Source: Mallotus nudiflorus
Taxonomy: Eukaryota > Streptophyta > Magnoliopsida > Malpighiales > Euphorbiaceae
Assembly: GCA_947683625.1 (NCBI GenBank)
Contig: CANTUR010001083.1
Location: forward strand, 62,001-126,000
Reading direction: 5' to 3'
DNA length: 64,000 nucleotides
Each line of letters starts with the position of its first letter. The stretch's first letter is position 1. Below, in pieces: positions 26,594 to 39,650 of this stretch. A program made the position numbers and the translations under genes. Under the pieces are notes generated by a model. The model did not search any database and had not been told where the DNA came from. It saw only the letters and a program-made list of their open reading frames with translations.

Positions 26594-29500
26594 AGAGGGC
26601 TATAATGAGGGCTAAACTTTGTCAATAGCGGTTTTTCTTTGTGCCCAAATACCTTTGTTCAGGGCCATGAATTTGATAAAAGTGGGCTTTCACACTTCGG
26701 CTTCAAGTTGACATTCGTGGGAGCATCGGTTTACCCACGGGGCCCATAATATATCAAATCGAAGCTGACTCAGAGGGCTATAATGGGGGCTATAAACTTC
26801 TTCTATAGCGGTTTGTCTTCGTGCCCAAATACCTTTGTTTAGGCCCATGGATTTGATAAAGTTGGCTTTTGCACTTGGGCTTCCAATGGACTTTCGTAGC
26901 AGCATCGGCTGACCCACGAAGCCCGTAATATATCTAGTCTAAGCTGACTCAGAGGTTTATAATGGGGGCTATAAACTTCATCTATAGCAGTTTGTCTTTA
27001 GGTCCAAATTCTGTTATTTAAGCCCATGAATTTGATAGAGTGGGCTTTTGCACATGGGCTCCAAATGGACGTTCGTGGCAACATCGATTGACCCACTGTC
27101 CCTATAATACATCAAATCGAAGCTGACTCAGAGGGTTATAATCGGGGCTACAAACTTCATCTATAGCAGTTTTGTCTTTTGGCCAAAATACCTTTGTTTA
27201 TGCCCATGAATTTGATAGAGTGGGATTTCGCACTTGGGCTTCAAATGGACGTTCGTGGTAGCATCGGTTGACCCACGGGGCCCATAATATATCAAATCGA
27301 AGCTCACTCATAGGCTATAATGGGGGCTATAAACTTTATCTATAGTAGTTTATCTTTAGGCCCAAACACCTTTGTTTAGGCCCATGGATTCGATAGAGTG
27401 GGCTTTCACACTAGGGCTTCAAATGGATGTTCGTGGCAGGCATTAGTTGATCCACGGAGCCCATAATATATCAGATCAAAGCTGACTCAGAGGGCTATAT
27501 TGGGGGCTATCAACTTCATCTATAGCGGGCCGTCTTCGAGCCCAAATATTTTTATTTACGCCCATAGGATTTGATAGGAGTGGGCTTTCGCACATGGGCT
27601 TCAATTGGACGTTCGTGGCAGCATCGGTTTGAACCACAGGGCCCATAATATATCAAATCAAAAGCTGACTTAGAGGCCTATAATGGGGGGCTATGAACTT
27701 CATCTATAGCAGTTTATCTTCGGGCCCAAATTCCTTTATTTATGCCCATAGATTTTGATAGAGTGGGCTTTCACACTTGGGCTTCAAATGGACGTTCGTG
27801 GCAGGATCTATTGAACTAAGGGCCCATAATATATCAAATCAAAACTAACTTAGATGCCTATAATGGAGACTATAAACTTCATCTATCACGGTTTGTCTTT
27901 AGACCCAAATACCTTTGTTTAGGCTCATGGATTTCATAGAGTGGCCCTTCGCATTTGGGCTTTGAGTGGACGTTCGTGGCAGCATCAGTTGAACCACGGG
28001 GCTCATAATATATCAAATCGAAGGCTGACTCAGTGGCCTATATTGGGGGCTATAAACTTTATCTATAGCGGTTTGTCTTCGGGCCCAAACACCTTTGTTT
28101 AGGGCCCATGAATTTGAAAGAGTGGGCTTTCACACTTGGGCTTCAAATGGACATTCGTGGAAGCATCGGTTGACCCACGGGGCCCCATAATTTATCAAAT
28201 CAAAGCGGACACAGAGGGCTATAATGGGGGCTATAAAATTTGTCTATAGCAGTTTATCTTTGGGTCTAAATACCTTTGTTTAGGCCCATGAATTTGGTAG
28301 AGTGGGCTTTCACACTTGGGCTTCAAATGGACGTTCGTGGTAGCATCGGTTGACCTACGGGGCCTATAATATATCAATTCAAAGCTGAGTCAGTGGGCTA
28401 TAATGGGGGCTATAAACTTCATCTATAGCGGTTTGTCTTTGGGCATAAATACCTTTGTTTAGGCCCATGGATTTAATAGAGTAGGCTTTCGTACTTGGGC
28501 TTCAAATGGACTTTTACAGCTCATCGGTTGAATAAAGGACCTCATAACATATCAAATTGAAGCTGACTCAGAGGGCTATAATGGGGGCTATACACTTTGT
28601 CTATATCAGTTTGTCTTCAGGCCCAAATACCTTTGTTTAGGCCAATGAACTTGATAGAGTGGGCTTTCGCACTTGGGCCTTCAAATGGACCTTTGTGGCG
28701 AGCATCGGTTGACCCATGGAGCCCATAATATATCAAATCGAAGCTCAGTCAAAGGGCTATAATGGGGGCTATAAACTTCATCTTCAGCAGTTTATCTTCG
28801 GGACCAAAGACCTTTATTTAGGCCCATGGATTTGATAGAGTGGGCTTTCGTTACTTGGGTCTCAATTGGAGGTTCATGGCAGCATCGATTGAACTAGGGG
28901 CCCATAATATATCCAATCGAAGCTGACTTAGAGGCCTATAATGGGGAGCTATAAACTTCATCTATACCGGTTAGTCTTTAGGCCTAAATACCTTTTTTTA
29001 GGCCCATGGATTTGATAGAGTGGGCCTTCGCACTAGGGCTTCGATTGGACGTTCGTGGCAGTATCGGTTGAACCACGGGGCCATAATATATCAAATTGAA
29101 GCTGACTGAGAGACCTATAATGGGGGCTATAAACTTCGTCAATAGCGGTTTGTCTTTAGGGCCAAATACCTATGTTTAGGCCCATGGATTTGATAGAGTG
29201 GGCTTTCGCACTTGGGCTTCAAATGGACATTCGTGGCAGCATTGGTTTAATCATAGGGCCCATAAAATATAAAATCCAAGCTGACCTCAGAGGCCTATAA
29301 TGGGGGCTATAAACTTCATTTGTAGTGGGCCATCTTCGGGTCCAAATATTTTTGTTTAGGCCCATGGATTTGATAGAGTGCGCTTTCGCACTTGGGCTTC
29401 AAATGGACGTTCATGGGAGCATCAGTTGACCCACGGGGCCCATAAATATATCAAATCAAAGATGACTCAGAGGCCTATAATGGGGGCTATAATCTTCCTC

Positions 29501-30699
29501 TATAGCGATTTGTCTTCGGGCCCAAACACCTTTGTTTAAGCCCATGAATTTGATAGAGTGAGCTTTCATACTTGGGCTTCAAATGGACGTTTGTGGCAGC
29601 ATCGGTTGACCCACGAAGCCTATAATATATCAAATCAAAGCTAACTAAGAGGGCCATAAGGGGGGCTATAAAATTCATCCACAGCGGCTTGTCTTCGGGC
29701 TCAAATACCTTTGTTTAGGCCCATGAATTTGATAGAGTGGGCTTTCGTACTTGGGCTTCAAATGGACGTTCGTGGCAACATCGGTTGACCCATGGGGCCT
29801 ATAATATATTAAATCAAAGCTGACTCAAAGGGCTATAATTAGGGAAATAAACTTCATCTATAGCAGTTTGTCTTAGGGGGCCAAACACCTTTGTTTAAGC
29901 CCATGAATTTGATAGAGTGGGCTTTCGCACTTAGGCCTCAAATGGACATTCGTGGCAGCATCGGTTGAACCATGGGGCCCAAAATATATCAAATTGAAGC
30001 TGACTCAGAAGGCTATGATGGGAGCTATAAACTTTGTCTATAGCAGTTTGTCTTTGGGCTCAAATACCTTTGTTTAGGTCCATGGATTTGATAGAGTGGG
30101 CTTTCGCACTTGGGCTTCAAATGGACGTTCGTGGTAGCATCGGTTGACCCATGGGGCCCATAACATATCAAATTGAAGCTTACTCAGAGGGGCTATAATC
30201 TAGGCTCTAAACTTTGTCTATAGCGGTTTGCCTTCAGGACCAAATACCTTTGTGTAGGCCCATGGATTTGATACAGTGGGCATTCGTACTTGGGCTTCAA
30301 ATGGATGTTCATGGCAGCATCGGTTGACCCACGGGGCCTATGATATATAAAATTAAAGCTGACTCAGATGAAAATAATGGGAGCTATAAACTTTGTCTAT
30401 AGGAGTTTAAATTTGTGCGCAATTACCTTTGCTTAGGCCTATGGATTTGATAGAGTGGGCTTTCATACTTGGTCTTCAAATAGATGTTCATGGCAGCATC
30501 AGTTGACCCACAAAGCCATTATTATATCAAATCGAAGCTGACTTAGAGGGCTATAATCTGGTCCATAAACTTTGTCTATAGCAGTTTGTCTTTAGGCCTA
30601 AATACCTTTACTTAGGCCCAAGGATTTGATAGAGTAAGCATTCACACTTGGGCTTCAAATGGACATTCATGGCAGCATCGATTGACCCACGGGGCCCAT

Positions 30700-32490
30700 A
30701 ATATATCAAATCGAAGCTGACTCAGAGGGCTATAATAGGGACTATAAACTTCATCTATAGTAGTTTCTCATCGGGCCCAAATACCTTTGTTTAGGCTCAT
30801 GGATTTGATAGAGTGGGCTTTCGCACTTGGGGTTCAAATGGACTTTCGTGGGGTAGCATCGGTTGACCCATGGAGCCCATAATATATCAAATTGAAGCTG
30901 ACTTAGAGGACTATGTTAGGGGGCTATCAACTTCATCTATAGAAATTTGTCTTCAGGCCCAAAGACCTTTATTTCAGATAATGAATTTGATAGAGTAGGC
31001 TTTTACACTTGGGCTTCAAATGGACTTTCGTGGCAGCATCGGTTGACCACGGAGCCCATAATATATCAAATTAAAGTTTACTTAGAGGGCTATAGTGGGG
31101 GCTATAAACTTCATCTACAACGTTTGTCTTCGGGCCCAAATAACTTTGTTTAGGCCCATGAATTTAATAGAGTGGGCTTTCACACTTAGGCTTCAACTGG
31201 ACATTCGTGGTAGCATCGGTTAACCCACGGGGCCCATAATATATCAATCGAAGTTGACTCAGAGGGCTATAATTGGGCCTATAAACTTCAACTATAGCGG
31301 TTTGTCTTCGGGCCCAAACACCTTTGTTTAAGCCCATGAATTTGATAGAGTGGGCTTTCACACTTGGGCTTCAAATGGATGTTCGTGGCAGCATCGGTTG
31401 ACCCACGGGGCCTATAATATATCAAATCGAAGCTGACTCAGAGAGCTATAATGGGGGCTATACACTTCATCTATAGCGGTTTGTCTTTGGGCCCAAATAC
31501 CTTTGTTTAGGTCCATGGATTTGATAGAGTAGGCTTTCACACTTGGGCTTCAAATGGACGTTCGTGGCAGCATCGGTTGACCCACAGGGCCAATAATATA
31601 TCAAATCGAAATTGACTCAAAGGGCTATAATGGGGACTATAAAATTTTTCTATAGCAGTTTCTCATCTGGCCCAAATACCTTTGTTTAGGCCCATGGATT
31701 TGGTAAAGTGGGCTTTCACACTTGGGGTTCAAATGGACTTTCGTGGCAGCATCGGTTGACCCACGAAGCCCATAATATATCAAATCAAAGCTGACTTAGA
31801 GGGCTATATTAGGGGCTATCAACTTCATCTATAGCGATTTGGCTTTAGGCCCAAAGACCTTTGTTTCAGATAATGAATTTGATAGAGTAGGCTTTCGCAC
31901 TTGGGCTTCAAATGGACTTTCGTGGCAACATCGGTTGACCCACAGAGCCCATAATATATCAAATTAAAGTTCACTTAGAGGGCTATAGTGGGGGCTATAA
32001 AATTCATCTACAGCGGTTTGTCTTCAAGCCCAAATACCTTTGTTTAGGCCCATGAATTAGATAGAGTGGGCTTTCGCACTTAGGCTTCAACTGGACATTC
32101 GTGGCAGCATCGGTTAACCCACAGGGCCCATAATATATCAAATCAAAGTTGACTCAGAGGGCTATAATTGGGCTTATAAACTTTAACTATAGCGATTTGT
32201 CTTTGGGCCCAAACACCTTTGTTTAAGCCCATGAATTTGATAGAGTGGGCTTTCACACTTGGGCTTCAAATGGATGTTCGTGGCAGCATCGGTTGACCCA
32301 CGGGGCCTATAATATATCAAATCGAAGCTGACTCAGAGAGCTATAATGGGGGCTATACACTTCATCTATAGCGGTTTGTCTTTAGGCCCAAATACCTTTA
32401 TTTGGGTCCATGGATTTGATAGAGTGGGCTTTCACACTTGGGCTTCAAATGGACGTTCGTGGCAGCATCGGTTGACCCATAGGGCCCATA
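30700..32490 (-). repeat. Five-monomer duplication (about 893 bp) in block B
   Basis: CAGATAATGAATTTGATAG, replacing the usual word, occurs at 30975 and 31867 (892 bp apart). ACTCAGAGAG followed by CTATAATGGGGGCTATACAC occurs at 31436 and 32331 (895 bp). TAGTTTCTCATCGGG and CAGTTTCTCATCTGG occur near 30757 and 31650. The tandem five-mers are flanked by two copies of a different block (about 30.2-30.5 and 32.5-32.9 kb, with CTCTAAACTTTGTCTATAG and TATTATATC variants), giving an X-Y-Y-X arrangement. Confidence 0.75.
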
Positions 32491-33469
32491 ATATATCAAA
32501 TCGAAGCTAACTCAGAGGGCTATAATGGAGGCTCTAAACTTTGTCTATAGCGATTTGTCTTCAGGACCAAATACCTTTATTTAGGCCTATGGATTTAATA
32601 TAGTGGGCTTTCATACTTGGGCTTCAAATGGATGTTCATGGCAGCATCGGTTGACCCACGAGGCCTATAATATATCAAATCAAAGCTGACTCAGATGGCT
32701 ATAATGGGAGCTATAAACTTCATCTATATTAGTGTGAATTCGAGCCCAAATACCTTTGCTTAGGCCTATCAATTTGATAGAGTGGGCTTTTACACTTGGT
32801 CTTCAAATGGATGTTCATGGCAGCATCGGTTAACCCACGGAGTTGTTATTATATCAAATCGAAGCTAACTCAGAGAGTTATAATGGGGTCTATACACTTT
32901 ATCTATAATGGTTTGTCTTCGGGCCTAAATACCTTTGCTTTGGCCCATGGATTTGATAGAGTGGGCATTCCCACTTAGGCTTCAAATGGACGTTCATGGC
33001 AGCATCGGTTGACCCACGAAGCCCATAATATATCAAATCAAAGCTGACTCAGAGGGCTATAATGGGGTCTATAAACTTCATCGATAGCGATTTGTCTTAG
33101 GGCCCAAATATCTTTGTTCAAGCCCATGGATTTTATAGAGTGATCTTTCGCACTTGGGCTTCAAATGGACGTTCGTGGCAGCATCGGTTGACCCATGGGG
33201 CCCATAATATATCAAATCAAAGCTAACTCAAAGGGCTATAATGGTGGTTATACACTTCATCTATAGCTATTTGTGTTCAGGCCCAAATACCTTTATTTAG
33301 GCACATGAATTTGATAGAGTGGGCTTTCATACTTAGGCTTCAAATGGACGTTCGTCATAGCATCGGTTGACCCACGGGGCCCATAGTATATCAAATCGAA
33401 GCTTAATCAGAGGGCTATAATGGGGATTATAAACTTCACCTATAACAGTTTGTCTTCGGGCCCTGATAC

Positions 33470-34610
33470 CTTTGTTTAGGCCCATGAATTTGATAGAGTG
33501 GGCTTTCGCAGTTGGGCTTCAAATGGACATTCGTCGCAACATCGGTTGACCCACGGGGCCTATAATATATCAAATCAAAGTTGACTCAGAGGACTATAAT
33601 GGGGCCTATAAACCTTATCTATAGTGGTTTGTCCTTGGGCCCAAATACCTTTGTTTAGGCCCATGAATTTGATAGAGTGGGCTTTCACACTAGAGCTCCA
33701 GAAGGACATTTGTGGCAGCATTGGTTGGCCCACGGGGCCCATAATACAACAAATCGAAGCTGAATCAGAGGGCTATAATGTGGGCTATAAACCTTGTCTA
33801 TAGCGAGCCGTCTTCAGGCCGAAATAATTTTATTTAGGCCCATGATTTGATAGTGTGGGCTTTTGCTCTTAGGCTTCAAATGGACGTTAGTGGCAGCATC
33901 GGCTATCCTACGGGGCCCATAATATATCAAATCAAAGATGAATCAAAGGGCTATATTGGGGGCTATAAACTTCATCTATAACGGTTTATCTTCGGGCCCA
34001 AATACTTTTGTTTAGGCCATTGAATTTAATAGAGTGCCCTTTCACAGTTGGGCTTCAAATGGACGTTTTTCGCAGCATCGGTTGACCCACGGGGCCTATA
34101 ATATATCAAATCAAAGTTGACTCAGAGGACTATAATGGGGCCCATAAACCTTATCTATAGCGGTTTGTCCTCGGGCCCAAATACCTTTGTTTAGGCCCAT
34201 GAATTTGATAGAGTGGGCTTTCACACTAGAGCTCCAGAAGGACGTTTGTGGTAGCATTGGTTGGCCCACGGGGCCCATAATACAACAAATCGAAGCTGAA
34301 TCAGAGGGCTATAATGCAGCCTATAAACCTTGTCTATAGCGAGCCGTCTTCGGGCCCAAATAATTTTATTTAGGCCCATGATTTGATAGTGTGGGCTTTT
34401 GCTCTTGGGCTTCAAATGGACGTTAGTGGCAACATCGGCTATCCTATGGGGCCCATAATATATCAAATTGAAGATGAATCAAAGGGCTATATTGGGGGCT
34501 ATAAACTTCATCTATAGCAGTTTGTCTTCGGGCCCAAATACTTTTGTTTAGGCCATTGAATTTGATAGAGTGCCTTTTCACAGTTGGGATTCAAATGGAC
34601 GTTCATGGCA
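33470..34610 (-). repeat. Three-monomer tandem duplication (about 537 bp) in block B
   Basis: The unusual word CACTAGAGCTCCAGAAGGAC occurs at 33688 and 34224, 536 bp apart. Each copy is followed by GGTTGGCCCACGGGGCCC, CATAATACAACAAATCG and TCTATAGCGAGCCGTCTTC. GGCCATTGAATTT occurs near 34014 and 34552. The two copies are near-identical, suggesting a recent event relative to neighbouring monomers. Confidence 0.82.
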
Positions 34611-34639
34611 GCATCGGTTGACCCACTAGGCCTATAATA

Positions 34640-37600
34640 TATCAAATCAAAGCTAACTCAGAGGGCTATAATGGGGGCCATACACTTCTTCTATAGCGGT
34701 TTGTCTTTGGACCCAATTACCTTTGTTTATGCCCATGAATTTGATAGAGTAGACTTTCGCAGTTGGGCTTCTAATGGACGTTCGTTGCAGCATCGGTTGA
34801 CCCACGGAGCCCATAACATATCAAATCAAAGTTGGCCAATAATGGGGGATATAAACAATGCCTATAGCGGTTTGACCTCGGGCCCAAATACCTTTATTTA
34901 GGCCCATGGATTTGATAGAGTAGGCTTTCGCACTTGGTCTTCAAATGGACGTTCATGGCAGTATCGGTTTACCCACGGGGCCCATAATATATCAAATCGA
35001 AGCTGACTCAGAGGGCTGTAATGGGGGCTATACACTTTGTCTATAGCGATTTGACTTTAGACCTAATTACCTTTTTTTAGGCCCATGAATTTGATAGAGT
35101 GGGCTTTTGTAGTTGGGCTTCAAATGGACGTTCGTTGCAGCATCAGTTGACCCACGAGGCCCATAATATATCAAATCGAAGCTGACTCATAGGACTATAA
35201 TGGGGGCTATAAACTTCATCTATAGAGGTTTTTCCTCAAGCCCAAATACCTTTGTTTAGGCCCATGAATTTAATCGAGTGGGCTTTCGCACTTAGGCTTC
35301 AAATGGACATTCGTCGCAGCATTGGTTGACCCACGGGGCCTATAATATATCAAATCGAAGCTGACTCAGAGAACTATAATTGGGACAATACACTTCATCT
35401 ATAGCGGTTTGTCCTCAGGCCCAAATACCTTTGTTTATGCCCATGAATTTGATAGAGTGGGCTTTCACAGTTGGTCTTCAAATGGGCGTTCATGGCATCA
35501 TCAGTTGACCCACGGGGTTCATAATATATCAATTCGAATCTAACTCAAAGGGCTATAATGGGGGCTATAAACTTCGTCTATAGTGGTTTGTATTCGGACT
35601 GAAATACCTTTCTTTATGCCCATGAATTTGATAGAGTGGGCTTTCGTAGTTGGGCTTCAAATGGGTGTTCGTGGCAGCATCGGTTGACCCACGAAGCCCA
35701 TAATATATCAAATCAAAGCTGACTCAGAAGCCAATAATGGGGGCTATAAACAACATCTATAGCGGTTTGACCTCGGGCCCAAATTCCTTTATTTAGGCCC
35801 ATGAATTTGATAGAGTAGGCTTTCACACTTGGGCCTCGAATGGACATTCATGGCAGCATCGGTTTACCCACGGGGCCCATAATATATCAAATCGAAGCTG
35901 AGTCAGAGGAATATAATAGGGGCTATACACTTCATCTATAGCGATTTGTCTTCAGGCCCAAATACCTTTGTTTAGGCCTATGAATTTGATAGAGTGGGCT
36001 TCCGCACTTAGGCTTCAAATGGATGTTCATGGCAGTATCGGTTGACCCACAGGGCCTATAATATATCAAATCAAAGATGAATCAGAGGACTATAATGGGG
36101 GCTATAAACTTCATCCATAGCAGGCCATCTTTGGGCCCTAATATTTTTGTTTAGGCCCATGGATTTGATAGAGTGGGCTTTCGCACTTGGGATTCAAATG
36201 GACGTTCATGGCAGCATCAGTTGACCTACGGGGTCCATAATATATCAAATCAAAGCTGACACAGAGGGCTATAATGGTGGCTATAAATTTCGTCAATAGC
36301 GATTTATCTTCGGGCCCAAATACCTTTGCTTAAGCCCATGAATTTGATAGAGTGGGATTTCATAGTTGGGCTTCAAATGGACTTTCATCGCAGTATCGAT
36401 TGACTCATGGGGCCCATAATATATAAATTTGAAGCTGAGTCAAAGGGCTATAATGGGGGCTATAAACTTCATATGTAGCGGTTTGTCTTCGGGCCTAAAT
36501 ACCTTTGTTTAGGCCCATGAATTTGTTGGAGTGGGTTTCACACTTAGGATTCAAATGGACGTTCGTGGCAGCATCAGTTGACCCACAGGGCCCATAATAT
36601 ATCAAATTGAAGCTGACTTAGAGGGCCATAATGGGGGCTATAAACTTCATCTATAGCGATTTATCTTTGAGCACAAATACTGTTGTTTAGGCCCATGGAT
36701 ATGATAGAGTGGGCTTTTGTACTTGGGATTCAATTGGACTTTCATGGCAGCATCGGTAGACCCACGGGGTCCATAATATATCAAATCAAAGCTGACTCAG
36801 ATGGCTATAATGGGGGCTATACACTTCATCTATAGCAGTTTGTCTTCGAGCCCAAATACCTTTGTTTAGGGCCATGAATTTGATAGAGTGGGCTTCCACA
36901 CTTGGGCTACAAATTGATGTTTGTGGCAGTATCGGTTGACCCACGGGGCCAATAAAATATCAAATCGAAGCTAAATCAGAGGGGTATAATGGGGGCTATA
37001 AACTTTGTCCATATTAGGCCGTCTTTGGGCCCAAAAATTTTTATTTAGGCCCATGGATTTGATAGAGTGGGCTTTCACACTTGGGATTCAAATGGACATT
37101 CGTGGCAGCATCAGTTGACCCACCGGGCCCATAATATATCAATTTGAAGCTGAATCAGAGGGCTATAATGGGGGCTATAAACTTCATCCATAGCGATTTA
37201 TCTTCGGGCCCAAATACCTTTTTTTATGCCCATGAATTTGATAGAGTGGGCTTTTATAGTTGGGCTTCAAATGGGTGTTCGTGGCAGCATCGGTTGACCC
37301 ATGGAGCCCATAATATATCAAATCGAAGTTGACTCAGAGGCCAATAATGGGGGCTATAAACAATGCCTATAGCGGTTTGACCTCGAGCCCAAATACCTTT
37401 ATTTAGGCCCATGAATTTGATAAAGTAGGCTTTCGCACTTGGGCTTCAAATGGACGTTCATAGCAGCATCGGTTTACCCACGGGGCCCATAATATGTGAA
37501 ATTGAAGCTAAATCATAGGGCTATAATGGGGGCTATACACTTCATCTATAGCAATTTGTCTTTGGACCCAATTACCTTTGTTTAGGCCCATGAATTTGAT

Positions 37601-39650
37601 AGAGTGGGCTTTCACAGTTGGGCTTCAAATGGACGTTCATTGCAGCATCGGTTGACCCACGGGGCCCATAATATATGAAATCGAAGCTGACTTAGAGGAC
37701 TATAATGGGGGCTATAAACTTCATCTATAGCAGTTTTTCCTCAAGCCCAAATACCTTTGTTTAGGCCCATGAATTTGATCGAGTGGGCTTTTGCACTTAG
37801 GCTTCAAAGGGACATTCGTCGCAGTATCGATTGACCGACGGGGCCTATAATATATCAAATCGAAGCTGAATCAGAGAACTATAATAGGGGCTATACACTT
37901 CATCTATATCGATTTGTCCTCGGGCTCAAATACCTTTTTTTAGGCCCATGAATTTAATAGAGTGGGATTTTGCAGTTGGGCTTCAAATGGATGTTCATGG
38001 TAGCATCAGTTCACCCACGAGGCCCATAATATATCAATTTAAAGCTGACTCAAAGGGCTGTAATGGGGGCTATAAACTTCATCTATAGCGGTTTGTCTTT
38101 GGGCCCAAATACCTTTTTTTATGCCCAAGAATTTGATAGAGTGGGCTTTCACAGTTGGGCTTCAAATGGCCTTTCGTGGCAGCATCGGTTGACCCATAGA
38201 GCCCATAATATATCAAATCGAAGCTGACTCAGAGGCCAATAATGGGGGCTATAAATAACATCTATAGTGATTTGACCTTGGGCCCAAATACCTTTTATTT
38301 AGGCCTATGAATTTGATAAAGTAGGCTTTCGCACTTGGGCTTCAAATGTACGTTCATGGCAGCATTAGTTTACCCATAGGGCCCATAATATATCAAATCA
38401 AAGCTAACTCAAAGGACTATAATGAGGGCTATACACTTCATCTATAGCGGTTTGTCTTCGGGCCCAAATACCTTTGTTTAGGCCCATGAATTTGATAGAG
38501 TGGGCTTCTGCACTTGGGCTTCAAATGGATGTTCGTGGTAGTATCGGTTGACCCACAGGGCCAATAATATATCAAATCAAAGCTTAATCAGAGGGCTATA
38601 ATGGGGGCTATAAACTTCATCCATAGCAGGCTGTCTTTGGGCCCAAATATTTTTGTTTAGGCCAATGGATTTGATAGAGTGGGCTTTCGCACTTGGGATT
38701 CAAATAGACGTTCGTGGCAGCATCAGTTGACTCACGGGGTCCATAATTTATCAAATCAAAGCTGACTCAGAGGGCTATAAACTTCATCAATAGCAGTTTA
38801 TCTTCAGGCCCAAATACCTTTGCTTAAGCCCATGAATTTAATAGAGAGGGATTTCACAGTTGGGCTTCAAATGGACTTTCATCACAACATCGGTTGACCC
38901 ACGGGGCCCATAATATATAAATTTGAAGCTAAGTCAAAGGGCTATAATGAGGGCTATAAACTTCATATGTTTTGATTTGTCTTCGGGCCCAAATACCTTT
39001 GTTTAGGCCCATGAATTTGATAGAGTGGGTTTCGCATTTGGGCTTAAAAGGGACGTTCATGGCAGGATCAGTTGACCCACTGGGCCCATAATATATCAAA
39101 TCGAAGCTGACTCAAAGGGCTATAATGGGGGCTAAAAAATTCATCTATAGCGATTTGTATTTGGGCCCAAATACCTTTATTTAGGGCCATGAATTTGATA
39201 GAGTGGACTTTTGCACTTGGGCTACAAATGGATGTTCGTGGCAGTATCGGTTGACCCACGGGGCTAATAAGATATTAAATCGAAGCTGAATCAGAGGACT
39301 ATAATGGGGGCTATAAACTTCATCCATAGCAGGCCATCTTCAGGCCCAAACATTTTTGTTTAGGCCCATGAATTTGATTGAGTGGGCTTTCACACTTGGG
39401 ATTCAAATGGACATTCGTGGCAATATGGGTTGACCCACGGGGTCCATAATATATCAAATTGAAGCTCACTCAGTGGGCTATAATAGGGGCTATAAACTTC
39501 ATCTATAGCGGTATTTCTTCGGGCCCAAATACCTTTGTTTAGGCCTATGAATTTGCTAGAGTGGGCTTTCGCAATTGGGCTTCAAATGGACTTTCGTCGC
39601 AGCATCGGTTGACCCACGGGGCCCATAATATATCAATTTGAAGCTGAGTC
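34640..39650 (-). repeat. 14-monomer higher-order repeat (about 2,505 bp), two copies
   Basis: The variant GCCAATAATGGGGG, which has lost part of the usual AGAGGGCTATAATGG, occurs at about 34835, 35730, 37340 and 38235. The pairs are spaced 895 bp within a unit and 2,505 bp between units. CAGGCCATCTTTGGGCCC (36121) pairs with CAGGCTGTCTTTGGGCCC (38627), 2,506 bp apart. CTTCATATGTAGCGG (near 36466) pairs with CTTCATATGTTTTG (near 38960), about 12 bp shorter because of a small deletion near 38780. Matches after about 39.2 kb shift by one monomer. Copy borders are approximate. Confidence 0.78.
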
